Assembly: GCF_024808255.1 (NCBI RefSeq)
Contig: NZ_JANTYS010000017.1
Span: 62,001 to 126,000 of the forward strand
From: Mucilaginibacter dorajii
GTDB lineage: Bacteria; Bacteroidota; Bacteroidia; Sphingobacteriales; Sphingobacteriaceae
Direction of reading: 5' to 3'
Length of the DNA: 64,000 nucleotides
Below the pieces are notes generated by a model that saw nothing but the letters and a program-made list of their open reading frames with translations, was not told the DNA's origin and ran no database searches. Both the position numbers and the translations under genes were made by a program. Every line of letters starts with the position of its first letter. The stretch's first letter is position 1. Of this stretch, positions 50,682-61,100 are shown in pieces.

Positions 50682-51785
50682 ATGGCCAAAAAACCATTAC
50701 TTGAATTTACGGATAGGGGCATTTACTGCGCGCAGGGCAAATTTTATATTGACCCCTGGAAACCGGTAGACGACGCCGTAATTACCCATGCCCATGCAGA
50801 CCATGCCTATGTTGGCCATAAGCATTACCTGGCGCATTATTTATCCAAGGAAGTATTGCTGTACAGGCTTGGCGAGATCCAGCTGCAAACGGTAGCGTAT
50901 GGCGAAACGGTCATGAAAAATGGTGTTGCTATATCGTTGTACCCGGCCGGCCATGTAATCGGTTCGGCACAGATCCGGGTAGAATATAAGGGCGAGGTTT
51001 GGGTAGTATCCGGTGATTACAAGGTAGAGGATGACGGTATCTCCACGCCTTTTGAGCCGGTACAATGCCATCATTTTATATCAGAATGCACCTTTGGCAT
51101 GCCTGTTTATACATGGAAACCACAAGTTCAAATTTTTGAGGATATCAACAACTGGTGGCGTTCTAACCTGCACAACGGACTGGCTACTGTTTTGGTAGGC
51201 TACTCATTGGGCAAAGCGCAACGCATCCTCCAAAACCTCGATCTGTTTAACGGCAAGGTTTATACCCATGGCGTAATTGAAAACACCAATGAGGCTTTGC
51301 GCCGTAACGGGGTGATATTAAATCCCACAGAAAGGATTACCCAGGATTCTGTAAAAGAAGAAGTGCGTAAAGGCATCATTATTGCACCACCTTCATCGGT
51401 AGGTACACCCTGGATGCGCAAGTTTGGGCCGTATAGCTTTGGCTATTGCTCGGGCTGGATGGCTATCCGTGGTGCCAAACGCCGCCGCGCCGCCGACAGG
51501 GGTTTTATCCTCTCAGACCATGCCGACTGGGACGGCCTCGTCAGCGCCATTGACGCCACGGGCTGCGAAAGCGTTTACCTAACGCATGGTTACACCGCCA
51601 CCTTTGCAAGATATTTAAACGGAATTGGGTTTGACGCGCATGAAGTGCATACGCTGTATGGCGGCGAGGAAGAGGCCCCCTCCCAACCTCCCCCGGAAGG
51701 GGAGGAGTTAAAAGAAACCGAGGAGAAAATTTTTGAAGTCTCCCCTACCGGGGGAGATTTAGAGGGGGCTGGGACCACCTCATGA
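50682..51785 (+). CDS. Ligase-associated DNA exonuclease (MBL fold) with repeat-derived C-terminus
   Basis: This beta-lactamase-fold nuclease is of the bacterial ligase-associated type, related to SNM1/CPSF nucleases, with metal motif THAHADHAY (H36, H38, D40, H41), YPAGHVIGSAQIRVE, VSGDYKVEDDG, VGYSLGKAQRIL and ILSDHADWDGL. It processes DNA ends for the ATP-dependent ligase that overlaps its stop by 4 bases (ATGA). The last 37 or so residues (from APSQPPPEGEE onward) are encoded by an inverted repeat of an intergenic family (51673-51775) that has entered the reading frame. The family normally ends near LYGGEEE. Confidence 0.9.
   Translation: MAKKPLLEFTDRGIYCAQGKFYIDPWKPVDDAVITHAHADHAYVGHKHYLAHYLSKEVLLYRLGEIQLQTVAYGETVMKNGVAISLYPAGHVIGSAQIRVEYKGEVWVVSGDYKVEDDGISTPFEPVQCHHFISECTFGMPVYTWKPQVQIFEDINNWWRSNLHNGLATVLVGYSLGKAQRILQNLDLFNGKVYTHGVIENTNEALRRNGVILNPTERITQDSVKEEVRKGIIIAPPSSVGTPWMRKFGPYSFGYCSGWMAIRGAKRRRAADRGFILSDHADWDGLVSAIDATGCESVYLTHGYTATFARYLNGIGFDAHEVHTLYGGEEEAPSQPPPEGEELKETEEKIFEVSPTGGDLEGAGTTS
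51673..51775. repeat. Inverted repeat inserted in the 3' end of the exonuclease gene
   Basis: AGGCCCCCTCCCAACCTCCC and CCGGAAGGGGAG on the left are mirrored by CTCCCC and CCGGGGGAGATTTAGAGGGG and GCTGGG on the right. It belongs to the same broad family as 9735-9899. It is fully in frame without stop, so it lengthens the protein instead of breaking it. Confidence 0.8.
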
Positions 51786-53398
51786 AAGCCTTCGCCCAAC
51801 TCTTCCTTTCTTTAGATGAAACCAACAAAACCAATGAGAAGGTTAAGGTTTTAAAGGAGTATTTTAATGCCGTACCCGATACTGATAAGATGCACATGTT
51901 GGCCCTGTTTACCGGGCGCAAGCCTAAGCGGCAAATCAACTCCACGCTGGTGCGTACCTGGGCTATCGAGGCATCTACTATCCCGGCATGGCTATTTGAA
52001 GAAAGCTACCATGTAGTGGGCGACCTTGCCGAAACCATGGCCCTGCTGATGCCGCAAAGTGATGTGAGCAGCAGCAAAACTCTGACTGAATGGATAGCCG
52101 AGATCAACAACCTCAACGATAAAACCGAAGAGCAGAAAAAGGAATGGCTGTTAGCTTCATGGGCCATGTTAGATAACCAGGAACGCTTCGTTTTTAACAA
52201 ACTGCTCACCGGCAGTTTCCGAGTTGGGGTATCGCAAAATTTAGTGATTAAGGCTTTGGCCGATATTTCGGGTTTGGAAGCGGCTGTATTGACCCACCGC
52301 ATTATGGGCAGCTGGCTGCCCGAAACTTTCCAGTTTGCACAACTGATGGAGGAACAGGACGCTGCCGAAAATATTTCAAGACCATACCCTTTTTTCCTGG
52401 CCTACCCTATCCAGGAAACATCCGAGAAACAAAAAACACCTGAGGAAGTAGGTGCCACGCTTGGCAATGCTGCCGACTGGCAGGCCGAGTGGAAATGGGA
52501 TGGTATCCGTGCCCAAATGATTAAACGTAATGGCGAAATTTTTATCTGGAGCCGAGGTGAGGACCTGGCTACCGAAAAGTTCCCCGAGTTACACCCCTTT
52601 TTGAAAGCCCTGCCGGATGGTACCGTGATAGATGGCGAGATCCTGAGTTTTCAAAATGGTTTGCCCATGCCTTTTAATGTGCTGCAAACCCGCATCGGCA
52701 GAAAAAACCTGAGTAAAAAGATATTGGAAGAAAGTCCGGTTGCAGTCATCGCCTATGATTGCCTGGAATATAAAGGCCAGGACATTCGCGCCAAAACACA
52801 AAGTGAAAGGCGGCTGATATTAGAAGAGTTACAGGCCGCTACTGCTTATCCCGAAGTCTTCCGGATTTCGGCATTGATTAAATTTGATACATGGGACGAA
52901 TTAGGGCAAATCAGGGAACAATCGCGTGCTATGATAGCCGAAGGAATTATGCTTAAACGCAAAAGCGCCGCTTACCAGGTTGGCCGGAAGCGGGGCGATT
53001 GGTGGAAATGGAAAATTGACCCGCTATCGGTAGACGCCGTGATGATCTACGCCCAAAAAGGCCATGGACGCCGGGCAGATCTCTATACCGATTACACTTT
53101 CGCCGTTTGGGATGGCGATAAACTGGTACCCTTTGCCAAAGCTTACTCGGGCCTGACCGATGCCGAAATCAACAAGGTAGACTACTTTATTAAACGTAAC
53201 ACCATCGAAAAATTTGGCCCGGTGCGCACGGTAAAACCCGAACTGGTTTTTGAAATAGGGTTTGAAGGGATCAATAAATCTACCCGGCATAAATCGGGCA
53301 TAGCCTTGCGTTTCCCACGTATCCTGCGCTGGCGGCAGGACAAACCCAAAGAGGAAGCCGATACACTGGAAAGTTTGAAGGCTTTGTTGGGCGAATAA
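51782..53398 (+). CDS. ATP-dependent DNA ligase, ligase-associated module type
   Basis: The 538 residues comprise an N-terminal helical DNA-binding domain (about 1-205; NSTLVRTWAIEASTIPAWLF, FVFNKLLTGSFRVGV), the nucleotidyltransferase domain with KWDG (K238, W239, D240, G241; EWKWDGIRAQMIKRN), GTVIDGEILSFQ, AEGIMLKRKSAAYQVG and GDWWKWKID, and an OB domain ending in a GIALRFPRILRWRQDKP motif. It seals DNA using ATP. It overlaps the exonuclease by 4 bases. In most genomes this pair is followed by a DEXH helicase and a metallophosphoesterase of the same module; here the next gene is MaoC, so the module is incomplete at this site. Confidence 0.93.
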   Translation: MKAFAQLFLSLDETNKTNEKVKVLKEYFNAVPDTDKMHMLALFTGRKPKRQINSTLVRTWAIEASTIPAWLFEESYHVVGDLAETMALLMPQSDVSSSKTLTEWIAEINNLNDKTEEQKKEWLLASWAMLDNQERFVFNKLLTGSFRVGVSQNLVIKALADISGLEAAVLTHRIMGSWLPETFQFAQLMEEQDAAENISRPYPFFLAYPIQETSEKQKTPEEVGATLGNAADWQAEWKWDGIRAQMIKRNGEIFIWSRGEDLATEKFPELHPFLKALPDGTVIDGEILSFQNGLPMPFNVLQTRIGRKNLSKKILEESPVAVIAYDCLEYKGQDIRAKTQSERRLILEELQAATAYPEVFRISALIKFDTWDELGQIREQSRAMIAEGIMLKRKSAAYQVGRKRGDWWKWKIDPLSVDAVMIYAQKGHGRRADLYTDYTFAVWDGDKLVPFAKAYSGLTDAEINKVDYFIKRNTIEKFGPVRTVKPELVFEIGFEGINKSTRHKSGIALRFPRILRWRQDKPKEEADTLESLKALLGE

Positions 53399-53711
53399 GG
53401 GTAAAACATCTAAATTGGGTTAACATAACTTAACACATTTCAAACAAATAAGCATGTAAATATTTGAAAATCAATATTTTATATTTTAACATGGTTAACA
53501 CTAAACTGGTTGTTTTAGTAATTTAAATGCATCTAATATTTATGCCTGTTGTTGGCTAAATAGGTTCAGGAGAGAATTGATTTTTAACCATGGCAAAATT
53601 CCGTTTGATGTTATTTATACGCGTTTGCATTGATCGGGAGAATGAGTGCAGTAATGCTGCAAACCTAAAAAATTGTAACTTCGCCATCTTTAACAATAAA
53701 CTGACCATCAA
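53399..53711. other. Gene-free AT-rich stretch before MaoC
   Basis: This 313-base region after the ligase gene contains no reading frame and no terminator hairpin that I can see. A weak promoter-like pair (AATG, 19 bases, TAACTTCG) occurs just upstream of the MaoC start and predicts a start near 53690. Nothing else is recognisable. Confidence 0.5.
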
Positions 53712-54173
53712 ATGTTAACCATTAATAACTTCGCGGAATTTGAAGCACAGGTAGGTAATGACCTTGGCGCTTCGTCATGGTACAAAATAACCCAGGAGCA
53801 GATCAATAAATTTGCCGATGCAACTTTAGATTACCAATGGATTCACACCGACCCGGAAAGAGCTAAAACCGAAAGCCAGTTTGGTGCTACCATCGCCCAC
53901 GGCTATCTTACCCTATCGTTGGTACCCTATTTATGGAAAGAAATTGTAAAGGTTGAAAACTTGAAAATGGAGATCAATTACGGCATCGAAAACCTGCGTT
54001 TTGGCCAGGCGGTATTGGTTGATAGCGAAGTACGCCTGAAGGTAAAATTAGCCGGTCTGGTAAATTTGCGTGGCAACATTAAAGCCACCATGGCAACCAC
54101 CCTTGAAATAAAAGATCAAAAGAAACCTGCGTTTACAGGTGAGATTGTGTTTATATATAATTTTACGGCGTAA
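53712..54173 (+). CDS. MaoC-family (R)-specific enoyl-CoA hydratase-like protein
   Basis: This 153-residue hot-dog-fold hydratase has the hydratase-2 motif FADATLDYQWIHTDPERAKT (catalytic D40 and H45) and the conserved IAHGYLTLSLVPYL. It hydrates enoyl-CoA or related thioesters; a role in fatty-acid, PHA or signalling-lipid metabolism is possible. It is monocistronic. The first palindromic repeat of the REP-transposase region begins 8 bases after its stop. The single-domain length is normal. Confidence 0.88.
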   Translation: MLTINNFAEFEAQVGNDLGASSWYKITQEQINKFADATLDYQWIHTDPERAKTESQFGATIAHGYLTLSLVPYLWKEIVKVENLKMEINYGIENLRFGQAVLVDSEVRLKVKLAGLVNLRGNIKATMATTLEIKDQKKPAFTGEIVFIYNFTA

Positions 54174-54181
54174 CTCCTAAC

Positions 54182-54300
54182 GTAGAGACGCAATATTTTG
54201 CGTCTCCCACCAGACAAGCGAATTTGCAACAGCGATTTGCAAAAGTGATTTGCAAGAGTGATTTGCATGCGGGAGACGCAAAATATTGCGTCTCTACATA
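54182..54300. repeat. GAGACGC palindromic repeat, copy D, upstream of the transposase
   Basis: The left arm GTAGAGACGCAATATTTTGC and GTCTCCC, and the right arm GGGAGACGCAAAATATTGCG and TCTCTACATA, are complete. The inside has three tandem-like units of GCGATTTGCA, GTGATTTGCA, GTGATTTGCATGC. It ends 18 bases before the transposase ATG, so it is the likely origin or substrate of the RAYT protein. Confidence 0.88.
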
Positions 54301-54318
54301 GACCAAACCTTATTTTTT

Positions 54319-54864
54319 ATGGAGGAGAAATTCAATAATAAATTCCGAATTCCGGCAGCCCGCTTATCAAACTGGGATTATGGCTCTAACGGTTTATATT
54401 ATATTACCATCTGCACAAAACAAAGACTCCATTATTTTGGCGATATCGTTGCATCAGTCGACGAAAATCAAGTTTCATTAAATAAAACCACTATTGGTGA
54501 AATAGCTTATACTAATTGGATTGAAATTCCCATCCATCACCCATTCATAGAATTAGATGAATTTATATTGATGCCCAATCATCTGCACGGAATTATTTTC
54601 ATCAACAGGCCAGATAAAATTGACTGGCAGCTTAATAAATTTGGCGCGCAAAGTAAAAATTTAGCTTCGGCCATGCGCGGTTACAAAGCATCGGTAAAAA
54701 CCTATGCAACAACTAATGAAATAGAGTTTTCATGGCAGCCACGATATTTTGATCGGGTGATTCGCAATGAAAAAGAATATCAAAATGTAAGGGAATATAT
54801 CTTTAAAAATCCGGAAAACTGGCTGGCTAACGGAGATAACGAAGACAATTATTTCCCAATGTAA
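54319..54864 (+). CDS. REP-associated tyrosine transposase (RAYT), IS200-like Y1 domain
   Basis: This 181-residue single-domain Y1 transposase has the N-terminal FRIPAARLSNWDYG, YYITICTKQRLHYFGDI, the HUH metal motif in MPNHLHGIIF (H88, H90), a candidate catalytic Tyr in MRGYKASVKTYA, and the C-terminal WQPRYFDRVIRNEKEY and YIFKNPENW typical of RAYTs. I start at the ATG at 54319 because the frame opens within the repeat copy D upstream. It nicks and joins single-stranded DNA at palindromes and is not a complete insertion sequence. Copies of the GAGACGC palindrome lie 18 bases upstream and 17 bases downstream of it. Confidence 0.92.
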   Translation: MEEKFNNKFRIPAARLSNWDYGSNGLYYITICTKQRLHYFGDIVASVDENQVSLNKTTIGEIAYTNWIEIPIHHPFIELDEFILMPNHLHGIIFINRPDKIDWQLNKFGAQSKNLASAMRGYKASVKTYATTNEIEFSWQPRYFDRVIRNEKEYQNVREYIFKNPENWLANGDNEDNYFPM

Positions 54865-54880
54865 TTGGGTTTCCATAAAC

Positions 54881-55104
54881 GTAGAGACGCAACATTTTGC
54901 GTCTCCCGCTGTACAGAGTCGCTTTGCCGAGGCAATTTTTGAGGTTTTCCACAAGTAGAGACGCAACATTTTGCGTCTACTGCTGTACAGAGCGATTTTA
55001 CAGAGATGATTTAAATTTGACGGCGAAATTTGCATGGGTGATTTGCATGGGTGATTTGCATGCGGTGATTTGCATGCGGGAGACGCAAAATATTGCGTCT
55101 CTAC
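54881..55104. repeat. Compound GAGACGC palindromic repeat, copy E, downstream of the transposase
   Basis: Two left-arm copies (54881-54906 and 54955-54980, with GTAGAGACGCAACATTTTGC and related cores) share one right arm (55077-55104). The internal part contains three tandem 12-base units GGTGATTTGCAT at 55037-55048, 55050-55061 and 55064-55075. It is larger than the other copies and looks like a nested or duplicated element. Confidence 0.85.
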
Positions 55105-55117
55105 AAAAAATACTCAT

Positions 55118-55157
55118 AAAACAGCAAAGGCCTCATCACTGAGGCCTTTGCTGTTTT
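55118..55157 (-). terminator. Strong terminator after gcvP (reverse strand)
   Basis: AAAACAGCAAAGGCCTCA (55118-55135) and TGAGGCCTTTGCTGTTTT (55140-55157) are perfect complements of 18 bases with a 4-base loop. It lies just after the gcvP stop, with T residues inside the arms. It may also stop transcripts entering from the repeat side. Confidence 0.9.
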
Positions 55158-55158
55158 A

Positions 55159-58068
55159 TCATGTTCCGTATTCCGGGGTGGTTACTTCGCTTTCTTCAAA
55201 CTCGTAATCGGTTAATGGCGGGCATGAACATATCAATGTTCTATCGCCATAGGTATCATTAACCCGGCCTACTGATGGCCAGAATTTGAATGCGGCCACG
55301 TATGGTAGCGGGAATGCCGCTTTTTGGCGGGTGTATGGATGCTCCCAATCGTTGCCGGTAATTACGGTTACGGTGTGTGGTGCATTTTTTAAAGGGTTAT
55401 CTGTTTTATCTAACACACCGCTTGCCACATCAGCAATTTCATGGCGGATAGCGATCATCGCGTCGCAGAAACGGTCAAGCTCATGCTTAGGCTCAGATTC
55501 TGTTGGCTCAACCATTACGGTACCCGCAACCGGGAACGATACAGTTGGCGCGTGGAAACCATAATCCATTAAACGTTTTGCAATATCGGTAACTTCGATG
55601 CCGAATGATTTAAACGAGCGGCAATCCAGGATCATTTCGTGAGCACAACGACCATTGGCACCGGTGTATAATACCGGGAAGTGATCCTGCAAACGGGTTT
55701 TAATATAGTTGGCATTCAGGATGGCGTAACGGGTTGCATTAGTCAAACCTTCGCCGCCCATCATGGCTATATAAGCGTGTGAAATGATCAATATAGATGC
55801 CGAACCCCATGGAGCAGCAGATACCGCGTGGATAGATTTACCCCTGTCGATATCAACCACAGCATGGCCTGGCAAATAGGGAACCAGGTGCTTAGCCACA
55901 CCAATCGGCCCCATACCCGGGCCACCGCCACCGTGAGGGATACAGAAGGTTTTATGCAGGTTAAGGTGACAAACGTCGGCACCAATATTGGCCGGGCTTG
56001 TTAAACCAACCTGCGCGTTCATGTTGGCACCATCCATATAAACCTGGCCACCATTTTCATGAATGATTTCGCAAATTTCGATGATCGATTCTTCAAACAC
56101 ACCGTGGGTAGATGGGTAGGTAACCATTAAGCATGAAAGCTCATTTTTATATTGCTCTGCCTTGGCTTTCATATCGGCAACGTCGATATTGCCGTTGTCG
56201 TCGCATTTAACTACCACTATTTTCATACCGGCCATAGCTGCAGATGCAGGGTTGGTGCCGTGTGCTGATGATGGGATTAAAGCGATGTTACGGTGGGTAT
56301 CTCCCCTATCATGATGATACGCGCGGATCACCATTAAGCCCGCGTACTCGCCTTGAGCGCCTGCATTTGGCTGTAAACTCATGGCCGCAAAGCCGGTGAT
56401 CTCGCTTAACCAGTTGTTGATCTCATCAAACAGCTGCATGTAGCCACCAACCTGGTCGGTTGGTGCAAAGGGGTGAATTTTACTGAAATGGCTCCAGGTA
56501 ACCGGGACCATTTCTGTAGTGGCATTCAACTTCATGGTACATGAACCCAAAGCAATCATTGAGTGGCAAAGTGAAAGATCTTTTGCCTCTAATGATTTAA
56601 TATAACGCAGCATTTCATGCTCTGAATGGTGCGAGTTGAACAGCGCGTGTGTTAAATAAGCAGATGTACGCTGCAATTCAGTTGGAATAACAGTTTCCAA
56701 ACCGGCTTTCAATCCGTCGAAATCAACATCATTAACGCTTTTGCCCAATACTTTGGCAAAAAACCTTACTATGGTTTTGATATCCTCGGCCGAGGTGGTT
56801 TCATCAACAGAAATAGTTACAACAGAGCCATTGTAACTAAAGTTCATTTCGTTGTTTAACGCCTCTGAATGAATCGGGCCGGCTAAATGTGCTACGTCAA
56901 ACTTCAGGGTATCAAAATAGCTTTCATTCAGTTGCTCGTAACCTAATTCGCCAAGGGCTTTAGCCAATAGTATAGTTAAGCCATGAATCCTTTCGGCAAT
57001 TAGTTTAACTCCCTGCGGACCATGATACACCGCATACATACCGGCCATAATAGCCAATAAGGCCTGCGCGGTACAAATATTTGAGGTTGCTTTATCCCTG
57101 CGGATGTGTTGCTCGCGGGTTTGCAAAGCCATACGCAAAGCGTAGTTGCCCGCGCTATCAATAGTTACACCAATGATACGACCCGGGATGGAGCGTTTGT
57201 ATTCTTCTTTAGTAGCAAAAAATGCCGCGTGCGGACCGCCAAAGCCCATTGGTACACCAAAGCGCTGAGTGGAGCCAACCACAATATCGGCGCCCCACTC
57301 GCCCGGGGGCGTTAGCAGCACCAGGCTCATGATATCGGCAACAACGGTTAGTTTAATGCCTTTTTCGTGGCCCTTAGCGGCAAAATCTGTATAGTTATAA
57401 ACAGCACCATTACCGGCAGGGTATTGAACTATAGCACCAAACATACTGTCGGTGAGTTCAACAGTGCGGTGGTCGCCTATTTGAAGTTCGATGCCATAAG
57501 GCTCAGAACGGGTTTTTAAAATATCGATAGTTTGCGGGAACAGTTCTTCAGATACAAAGAACACGTTAGCAGCCGTATTTTTGCGTAAGCTGTATTGCAT
57601 AAACATAGCTTCGGCAGCGGCTGTACCCTCGTCTAATAATGATGCGTTGGCAATTTCCATACCGGTAAGGTCAATTACCATGGTTTGGAAATTTAATAAG
57701 GCCTGTAAACGTCCTTGGGCAATTTCGGCCTGGTAAGGCGTGTATTGGGTATACCATCCCGGGTTTTCGAGGATGTTACGCTGAATAACCCCAGGCACAA
57801 TCACGTCATAATAACCCTTGCCGATGAATGATTTAAAAACCTTGTTTTTTAAAGACGTTTGCTTTAAAGTAGTAAGGTAATCAAACTCGCTTTTTGCGGG
57901 AGGTAAATTGAGTGGTTTTTTAAGCCTGATCCTGTCTGGTACAGTTTGCGCTATCAATTCATCAAGTGAGTTAACACCGATGGTTTTTAACATTTTTGCC
58001 GTATCGGCCTCATTTGGAGCAATATGCCTCGATTGGAATTGTTCCTGGTAATCTGCGTTAAGCTTCAT
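55159..58068 (-). CDS. gcvP: Glycine dehydrogenase (decarboxylating), P-protein of glycine cleavage
   Basis: The 969 residues form a homodimer-type fused P-protein, with N- and C-terminal PLP-fold halves. The PLP lysine is K706 in [19 protein letters not shown], and [34 protein letters not shown] and [15 protein letters not shown] are typical. It decarboxylates glycine, transferring aminomethyl to the H-protein. gcvT and gcvH are not adjacent, as is common in Bacteroidota. The start at 58068 follows a promoter that matches the consensus at 58096-58127; a strong terminator ends the gene. Confidence 0.97.
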   Translation of the reverse strand: MKLNADYQEQFQSRHIAPNEADTAKMLKTIGVNSLDELIAQTVPDRIRLKKPLNLPPAKSEFDYLTTLKQTSLKNKVFKSFIGKGYYDVIVPGVIQRNILENPGWYTQYTPYQAEIAQGRLQALLNFQTMVIDLTGMEIANASLLDEGTAAAEAMFMQYSLRKNTAANVFFVSEELFPQTIDILKTRSEPYGIELQIGDHRTVELTDSMFGAIVQYPAGNGAVYNYTDFAAKGHEKGIKLTVVADIMSLVLLTPPGEWGADIVVGSTQRFGVPMGFGGPHAAFFATKEEYKRSIPGRIIGVTIDSAGNYALRMALQTREQHIRRDKATSNICTAQALLAIMAGMYAVYHGPQGVKLIAERIHGLTILLAKALGELGYEQLNESYFDTLKFDVAHLAGPIHSEALNNEMNFSYNGSVVTISVDETTSAEDIKTIVRFFAKVLGKSVNDVDFDGLKAGLETVIPTELQRTSAYLTHALFNSHHSEHEMLRYIKSLEAKDLSLCHSMIALGSCTMKLNATTEMVPVTWSHFSKIHPFAPTDQVGGYMQLFDEINNWLSEITGFAAMSLQPNAGAQGEYAGLMVIRAYHHDRGDTHRNIALIPSSAHGTNPASAAMAGMKIVVVKCDDNGNIDVADMKAKAEQYKNELSCLMVTYPSTHGVFEESIIEICEIIHENGGQVYMDGANMNAQVGLTSPANIGADVCHLNLHKTFCIPHGGGGPGMGPIGVAKHLVPYLPGHAVVDIDRGKSIHAVSAAPWGSASILIISHAYIAMMGGEGLTNATRYAILNANYIKTRLQDHFPVLYTGANGRCAHEMILDCRSFKSFGIEVTDIAKRLMDYGFHAPTVSFPVAGTVMVEPTESEPKHELDRFCDAMIAIRHEIADVASGVLDKTDNPLKNAPHTVTVITGNDWEHPYTRQKAAFPLPYVAAFKFWPSVGRVNDTYGDRTLICSCPPLTDYEFEESEVTTPEYGT

Positions 58069-58095
58069 GAAGTAGTCGTCCCCTTAAATTTACCG

Positions 58096-58127
58096 CAAAG
58101 GTACGGTTTTACAATATGAGTAACAAT
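58096..58127 (-). promoter_or_regulatory. Probable gcvP promoter
   Basis: Read on the reverse strand: ATTG (forward 58127-58124), exactly 20 bases, TACCTTTG (forward 58103-58096). It matches the -33 core TTG and the -7 TAnnTTTG perfectly. The predicted start is about 58089, leaving a leader of about 20 bases. Confidence 0.65.
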
Positions 58128-58189
58128 TGCGTAATATGATATTGACAAAGCGTTTACAGGAAAAAAATGTATTTTAGTTGCTAACTATT

Positions 58190-61100
58190 ATGTACCGTTC
58201 ACTACTGCTGGCCTTATCCCTATTATTTATCATAACTACCACAAAGGCAGCTGTGTTTGTAGTAACCAGTAATGCCGATAGCGGGCTGGGCACTTTACGA
58301 GAGGCTTTGACTTTGGCTGCGGCTAATGGTAGTGCAGAGAAAGATTATATCAACTTTAATTTACCGGATTTAAGTGAGACGGGAAGGACAATAACAATAT
58401 TGACAGACCTACCGGAACTTTCATCTAATTTAATTATAGACGGAAGCACACAGCCCGGTGAAAAAATAGGAGTTAGTGATGCCAAAATCACCTTAAAAAC
58501 GTACCGCAGCACGCAAAAATTAATTTTATTTAAAGGCAGCGGGTTAAAACAGGTGGAGTTTTATGGATTTTACTTTTTTGACACCACAGATCCTTGCATT
58601 TCAGACCCTGATGGTGCTGAAAAAATTGGGATACAAATCACTAATTCAGAAGATATAATATTTGGAGCCTTTGGCAAAGGCAATATAGACAATGGATACA
58701 AAAATAATTTTATAGACTTTGACAATGTAAAGCGGGTTACTATTGCTGGCAACATATTTGGGCAATTCCCAAAACTTTTAGAGCCAGTTTGTAGCGGTTT
58801 CATATCGTTAACTAATGCCATTGATGTTACTTTAGGAAATGCAGCGGCAGGTAATACATTTTTCTCGGGCATTGAGATAAGAGTTGCCGATGGAGATCAA
58901 CCTAACACTATTACTGTAACAAATAATAATTTTGCGGTTGCAACCGATGGCGTAACAGTAATCCATTATATTTCAGGCAACCATTTAACAATACTTTCAA
59001 ATGCCACTGATCCTTCATCGCCCAAGCCCAAACCCAAGATCACGTTAAATATTTCCGACAATTTGTTTTCTCATTATGGCGAATCATTTGGGGGATTGAT
59101 TATTTCTTCAATTGCCGGCGCAGTCAACATTAAGCATAATTGGTTTGGAACCGACAGAGCAGAAACCCTTGCACTAAATTTGAAGCAGGCACATCCTGGA
59201 GATGGTACATGTATATATCTTGAAAACATTACCGGCGATGTAGTTGTGGGCGATGCCGACCCTGCACTCGGCAATAAATTTGCTTACTCAACAACTGGAA
59301 TTTCTGCAAACGGCTGTCAAAATGTTAAAGTTATCAGGAACTCTTTTAAGTGTATTAGCAGTAAAGAATTCACAACTAATTCGTCTATTCCTCAAATTGC
59401 CGTAAATTCAACAACCACGCAGTATATTCAAGGCACTTCTACACCTAAAGCGCTTGTTGATTTATTTGTGAGCGACGATTGCGTAAACTGTTCTCCGCAA
59501 ACCTATATAGGTTCAACAAATTCAGACGAAAACGGCAACTGGAAGTATACGTTTACCAAGCAATATACAAATAGTATTATTGCAAATGCGCATGTTGGCA
59601 AACAATCATCTGATTTTACCAAACCTCAAATTAATTTATCAAACCTTCAGGTAATGGGCGTTGATTGCGGTCATGGCGGAAAAATATCCGGGGTAACTGT
59701 TATAAATACGGAAACTTTCAAATGGGTAGATGATCAAGGCAATATTGTATCTACCGAATTAGAATTAAAGGATGCAAAACCGGGGAGATATAAACTAATA
59801 GTTGGTAAGTATTGCACTGTCGAATCTGATTTTATAAGTTTAGACGATCTCAGTCCGCATATTTACGATGACTCTAAGAATATAATTAATCCATCATGTA
59901 ATGAAAGCAATGGCAGTATATCTAACTTATTTGCTTACACTTTAAATAATCAAAGTTTAACTTATTTATGGACGGATCAGAATCAAAAAGATGCAGGTCA
60001 TTCAATCAATGTAACGGGTTTACCGCCTGGAAAATACACTTTAAAAGTGACGTCAACTTCGGGTTGCTCTGCTTATTATGGTCCAATAAGTTTAGCAAGT
60101 GCAGCCAGCCCTAAAATAGATGATTCAAAACCAGCTATCACCAATACCACCTGTGCCCAGTCAACGGGCTCTATAAAAAATATCATAATTACCGGCGGCA
60201 CTGGCACACGCCACTTTACCTGGAAAAATGAGCAGCAACAGGAAGTAGCCTACACACAAGATTTAACCGGGCAGCCAGCCGGCAAATACACCCTACAGGT
60301 AACCGATGATACACAATGCGGACCTGTTTACAGCAAAGAAATTGAAATAGCGGAAGTTAACGGCATAACCCTTACAGAATCTACCACGCCCACAACACCG
60401 GCCAGTTGCGGCAAAGCAAATGGAGCAGTAAGCGGCGTTACAGCAACCGGAGGTGTTAAATACGAATGGCGCGATGTTAACGGCAACGTGGTGGGTAACA
60501 ACATTGATTTAACAGGTGTGCCGGGTGGTGGCTACCAGCTAACGGTATCCAATGCTTTTTGCCAAAAGCAATCGAAGGTTTACCAGGTTTTGGAGCAATC
60601 GGGCACCGTGTTCCCATCAACCTATACGGTCAATCACATAGATGCCTGCTATGGGGTACCCGATGGCGCATTACAGGTAAACCAGGATGTACTCATCAAA
60701 GCTGTACGCTGGGTAAATAGCGCAGGTGTGGATGTAGGTATGCACAACGGGATAACCGGTTTACCGGTGGGCAGTTATAAACTCTATTTAACAGATCAAA
60801 ACGGTTGCGAAAGCTATTATAACACCTACCAGGTTGCACAACTGCCTGAGTATACCGTTGCAGACCGGGGCCAAATTAACGATGAAACATGTGGCCTCAA
60901 AAATGGCTATGTACATAATGCAACCATTACCGGCGGCCTGCCGCCCTATACCTATAAATGGCTTAACGCCAACGGGGAACAGATAGGATCAACCAACAGT
61001 ATCTCAAACCTTGCCGCCGGCGATTATACATTAAACGTTGTTGATAGTCGTTGTGGCGACGTTTATATACCTTATACCATTCAAAATATCCCCCAGGACC

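Noticed and set aside
55037-55075. Possible CRISPR array
   Set aside because: The repeated units are 12 bases with 1-2 base spacers and sit inside a palindromic element; no cas genes are present.
54182-55104. Complete IS200/IS605 insertion sequence
   Set aside because: The transposase is of the RAYT type (short, WQ and YIFKNP motifs) with dispersed palindromes around it, and no TnpB gene or IS ends are visible.
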